DNA of 6,823 bases from Candidatus Zixiibacteriota bacterium (GTDB lineage Bacteria > Zixibacteria > MSB-5A5 > GN15 > FEB-12). The notes beneath the pieces were generated by a model. The model was given only the letters and a program-made list of their open reading frames with translations. It made no database searches and had not been told where the DNA came from. Positions 5,402 through 6,823 of this stretch are shown here, one piece after another. Location: NCBI GenBank assembly GCA_003641345.1, contig QNAD01000111.1, positions 1 through 6,823 on the forward strand, in the 5' to 3' direction. The position numbers and the translations under genes are program-made. Every line of letters begins with the position of its first letter. Within the stretch, counting starts at the first letter, position 1.

Positions 5402-5406
5402 CTCCT
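5402..5406 (-). promoter_or_regulatory. Shine-Dalgarno of the anti-sigma gene, overlapping the sigma stop codon
   Basis: On the minus strand AGGAG lies 8 nt before the ATG at 5393. Its first two bases are the last two of the sigma factor TAG stop (5405-5407). Ribosomes finishing the sigma gene would therefore sit on the anti-sigma SD, which favours coupled translation. Confidence 0.8.
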
Positions 5407-5974
5407 AAGTTATAAGTCGGTGTTTTAGTAATTTTCTTAATTTACTTCGGGCAATGTGAAGATTAGACCTGACCGTTGCCTGAGGGCAATCAAAGACTTG
5501 GGAAATCTCCTCTTTACTGTATCCTTCAATATCATGTAGCAATAGAGTAAGTCTTTGCTTAGTTGGCAATTGCTCGAGAGCCTGGTAAATCTCCGCCATT
5601 AACTTCTTATTTTCAAATTCCTGTTGAGGAGTCTTAATTTTTCGAGAGAGGTCGAGTTGAATATCGCCGGGCAGGGTAGAAGTGTCATCGGCGACTTTTC
5701 TCCGGCTTTTCCTTTTTCGTAACAGGTCAATAGAATAATTTGTAGCAATTCTGGTCAGGAATGTTGAAAAATAATTTACATTTATAAGTTCCTTTCGCCT
5801 TTTATATATTCGTACAAAAGTTTCTTGAACAACTTCATCGGCATCCAAATGGTTGCCAAGCATTTGAAATGCAACTCCGTAAATTCTTTTACGAAACCGC
5901 TTAATTAACTCAGCTAAAGCGGTTTCGTCGCCGTTCACGAAATTTTCAACCAATTCGGGAATTGTTTTATTCAT
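5405..5974 (-). CDS. ECF-type RNA polymerase sigma factor (sigma-70 family, RpoE-like)
   Basis: 189 residues, the usual ECF size, with only regions 2 and 4. Region 2 (about 8-90) includes the helix ETALAELIKRFRKRIYGVAFQML, the core-binding LDADEVVQETFVRIYKRR and YFSTFLTRIATNYSIDLLRKRKSRR for -10 recognition. A linker (90-118) leads to region 4 (about 119-185): AEIYQALEQLPTKQR, LLLHDIEGYSKEEISQVFDCPQATVRSNLHIARSKLRKLL, with the helix-turn-helix in the latter part. The ATG at 5974 opens the protein normally; the leader has AAGAA but no strong SD. It is co-directional with its anti-sigma factor and a lipoprotein, a standard envelope-stress arrangement. Such operons are often self-activated, but I see no convincing GGAAC-N16-CGTC-like promoter in 5975-6126. 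Confidence 0.95.
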   Translation of the reverse strand: MNKTIPELVENFVNGDETALAELIKRFRKRIYGVAFQMLGNHLDADEVVQETFVRIYKRRKELINVNYFSTFLTRIATNYSIDLLRKRKSRRKVADDTSTLPGDIQLDLSRKIKTPQQEFENKKLMAEIYQALEQLPTKQRLTLLLHDIEGYSKEEISQVFDCPQATVRSNLHIARSKLRKLLKHRLIT

Positions 5975-6044
5975 ATCCCATTTCTTGTGATTTATTGACG
6001 ATTAACATAAGAAATTGTGTAATATTCTTTTCCCAAATTAAAAG

Positions 6045-6073
6045 TTGACGGTACGAAAATTAAAGATTATGGT
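6045..6073 (+). promoter_or_regulatory. Sigma-70-like promoter for the MFS transporter
   Basis: TTGACG (6045-6050, 5 of 6 to consensus), a 17-nt spacer, then TATGGT (6068-6073, 4 of 6). Transcription would start near 6080 and leave a leader of about 47 nt before the GTG at 6127. It lies in the 152-bp divergent region shared with the sigma gene. Confidence 0.45.
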
Positions 6074-6114
6074 ATCGCTGATATTTGTCAATCTTTTTTT
6101 AATCAATAACTTAT

Positions 6115-6118
6115 GAGG
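6115..6118 (+). promoter_or_regulatory. Shine-Dalgarno of the MFS transporter
   Basis: GAGG (within TGAGG, 6114-6118) stands 8 nt before GTG 6127. An in-frame TAA at 6124-6126 directly precedes that GTG, so no earlier start is possible. Confidence 0.65.
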
Positions 6119-6126
6119 TTTTTTAA

Positions 6127-6823
6127 GTGGTTGATAGCCAAAGCAAGGCTCAGAAATACAAATTCTTCACTATTGGGGCTATTGGAACCTTTATGGCTAC
6201 TTTGGATAGCTCTATTCTTAATGTTGCCCTACCTACAATTGCTGATGAATTTTCAGTCCCTATAGATTTAATTGCCTGGGTCGTTTTGTCATATTCTTTA
6301 ACTCTTGTATCTTTATTGATGGTTTTTGGGGCATGGTCTTCAAGAAAAGGATATAAATTTGCTTATAAATTTGGGTATATGTTTTTTACAATTGGTTCTA
6401 TTATTTGTGTTTTTAGCCAATTATTCTCAATTTTATTAATTGGGCGAATAATTCAGGCAATTGGGGGAGCAATGTTTCAAGCAGTCGGTCCGGGGATGGT
6501 AACGGAAGTTTTTCCTGAAAATGAGCGGGGGAAGGGGATGGGGCTGATGGTAATGGCAGTTGGGCTTGGGTTATTGTCCGGTCCGGCATTAGGTGGCCTG
6601 TTATTATCATACTGGTCATGGCAGTCTATTTTTATAATTAATATCCCGATTGGATTTTTTGGTCTCTTTCTAACTTTTAGATATTTCAAAAATTATATAC
6701 AAAAACTAAAAGAATCGAAAATACCAATTATAGGTTCTGTCTCTGTATCTATAGTTCTTTTGAGTAGTATGCTTGTGGCAACTTTATTAGGCAATTACGA
6801 GTTTACCGATCCTATTATTATTG
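6127..6823 (+). CDS. MFS drug:H+ antiporter, DHA2 (EmrB/QacA) type, N-terminal part (3' end outside window)
   Basis: 232 residues of an inner-membrane transporter are visible, starting at GTG 6127. The next in-frame ATG falls inside TM1, so GTG is favoured. TM1 carries FMATLDSSILNVALPTIADEF, the motif D1 signature (LDxTIVNVALP) of 14-TM DHA2 exporters. TM2 begins LIAWVVLSYSLTLVSL, and the 2-3 loop GAWSSRKGYKFAYKFGY is the motif A region, here lacking the usual Asp/Arg set (GxLaDrxGrkx). Motif B is LLIGRIIQAIGGAMFQAVGPGMV. Motif C is GLLSGPALGGLL at the start of TM5, the proton-antiporter signature. TM6 (IFIINIPIGFFGLF) has the N-x-P-I-G typical of the family. Members export drugs, dyes or metabolites with proton influx; the substrate cannot be read here. 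It is transcribed divergently from the ECF sigma operon and may share its regulation. Confidence 0.93.
   Translation, partial: MVDSQSKAQKYKFFTIGAIGTFMATLDSSILNVALPTIADEFSVPIDLIAWVVLSYSLTLVSLLMVFGAWSSRKGYKFAYKFGYMFFTIGSIICVFSQLFSILLIGRIIQAIGGAMFQAVGPGMVTEVFPENERGKGMGLMVMAVGLGLLSGPALGGLLLSYWSWQSIFIINIPIGFFGLFLTFRYFKNYIQKLKESKIPIIGSVSVSIVLLSSMLVATLLGNYEFTDPIII

Noticed and set aside
6413..6689. Two minus-strand frames inside the MFS gene
   Set aside because: They are antisense to clear transmembrane and MFS motifs, and their Pro/Ser-rich composition mirrors the Gly-rich MFS codons.

Overview
The window is AT-rich, densely packed bacterial DNA carrying eleven recognisable or plausible coding regions. 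Most lie on the minus strand; the two partial genes at the edges lie on the plus strand. The mix suggests an uncultured or poorly sampled member of the FCB group (Bacteroidota, Marinimicrobia, Cloacimonadota, Calditrichota and relatives). This rests on an MCE-protein tail ending in the NPRKYF-type motif, an archaemetzincin homologue, low GC and patchy Shine-Dalgarno (SD) use. It is inference only, because no rRNA or marker gene is present.

Left edge to about 1 kb: the C-terminus of an MlaD/MCE lipid-transport protein (plus strand) is followed by a single-domain Y1 (HUH) transposase of the REP-associated (RAYT) type on the minus strand. The transposase is bracketed by two palindromic hairpins in inverted orientation. 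Both keep the layout GTG, 8 nt, ATCTTCAGAT, 6 nt, AATT, although their stem arms differ in sequence. A third, nearly identical copy lies at 945-983. Between the second and third copies is a 49-bp tandem repeat whose units carry degenerate REP half-sites. This is the most distinctive structure in the window.

993-3841 (minus strand): reading 5' to 3', the genes are phosphopentomutase (deoB), deoxyribose-phosphate aldolase (deoC, 1 bp gap), a 63-aa two-CXXC-like zinc-binding protein, an archaemetzincin homologue (start overlapping or abutting that gene) and an unrecognised 56-aa ORF. DeoB and DeoC turn deoxyribose-1-phosphate into glyceraldehyde-3-phosphate and acetaldehyde. The archaemetzincin has lost the catalytic Glu, the Gly and the third His of its metzincin motif but keeps its four-Cys site, so it is probably a pseudoprotease.

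3974-5974 (minus strand): an ECF sigma factor, its zf-HC2 transmembrane anti-sigma factor and a putative lipoprotein form a compact operon, with the sigma stop codon buried inside the anti-sigma SD. A hairpin at 3932-3957 separates this operon from deoB. From 6127 to the right edge a DHA2-type 14-TM MFS transporter starts divergently from the sigma gene, with a reasonable sigma-70-like promoter and SD.
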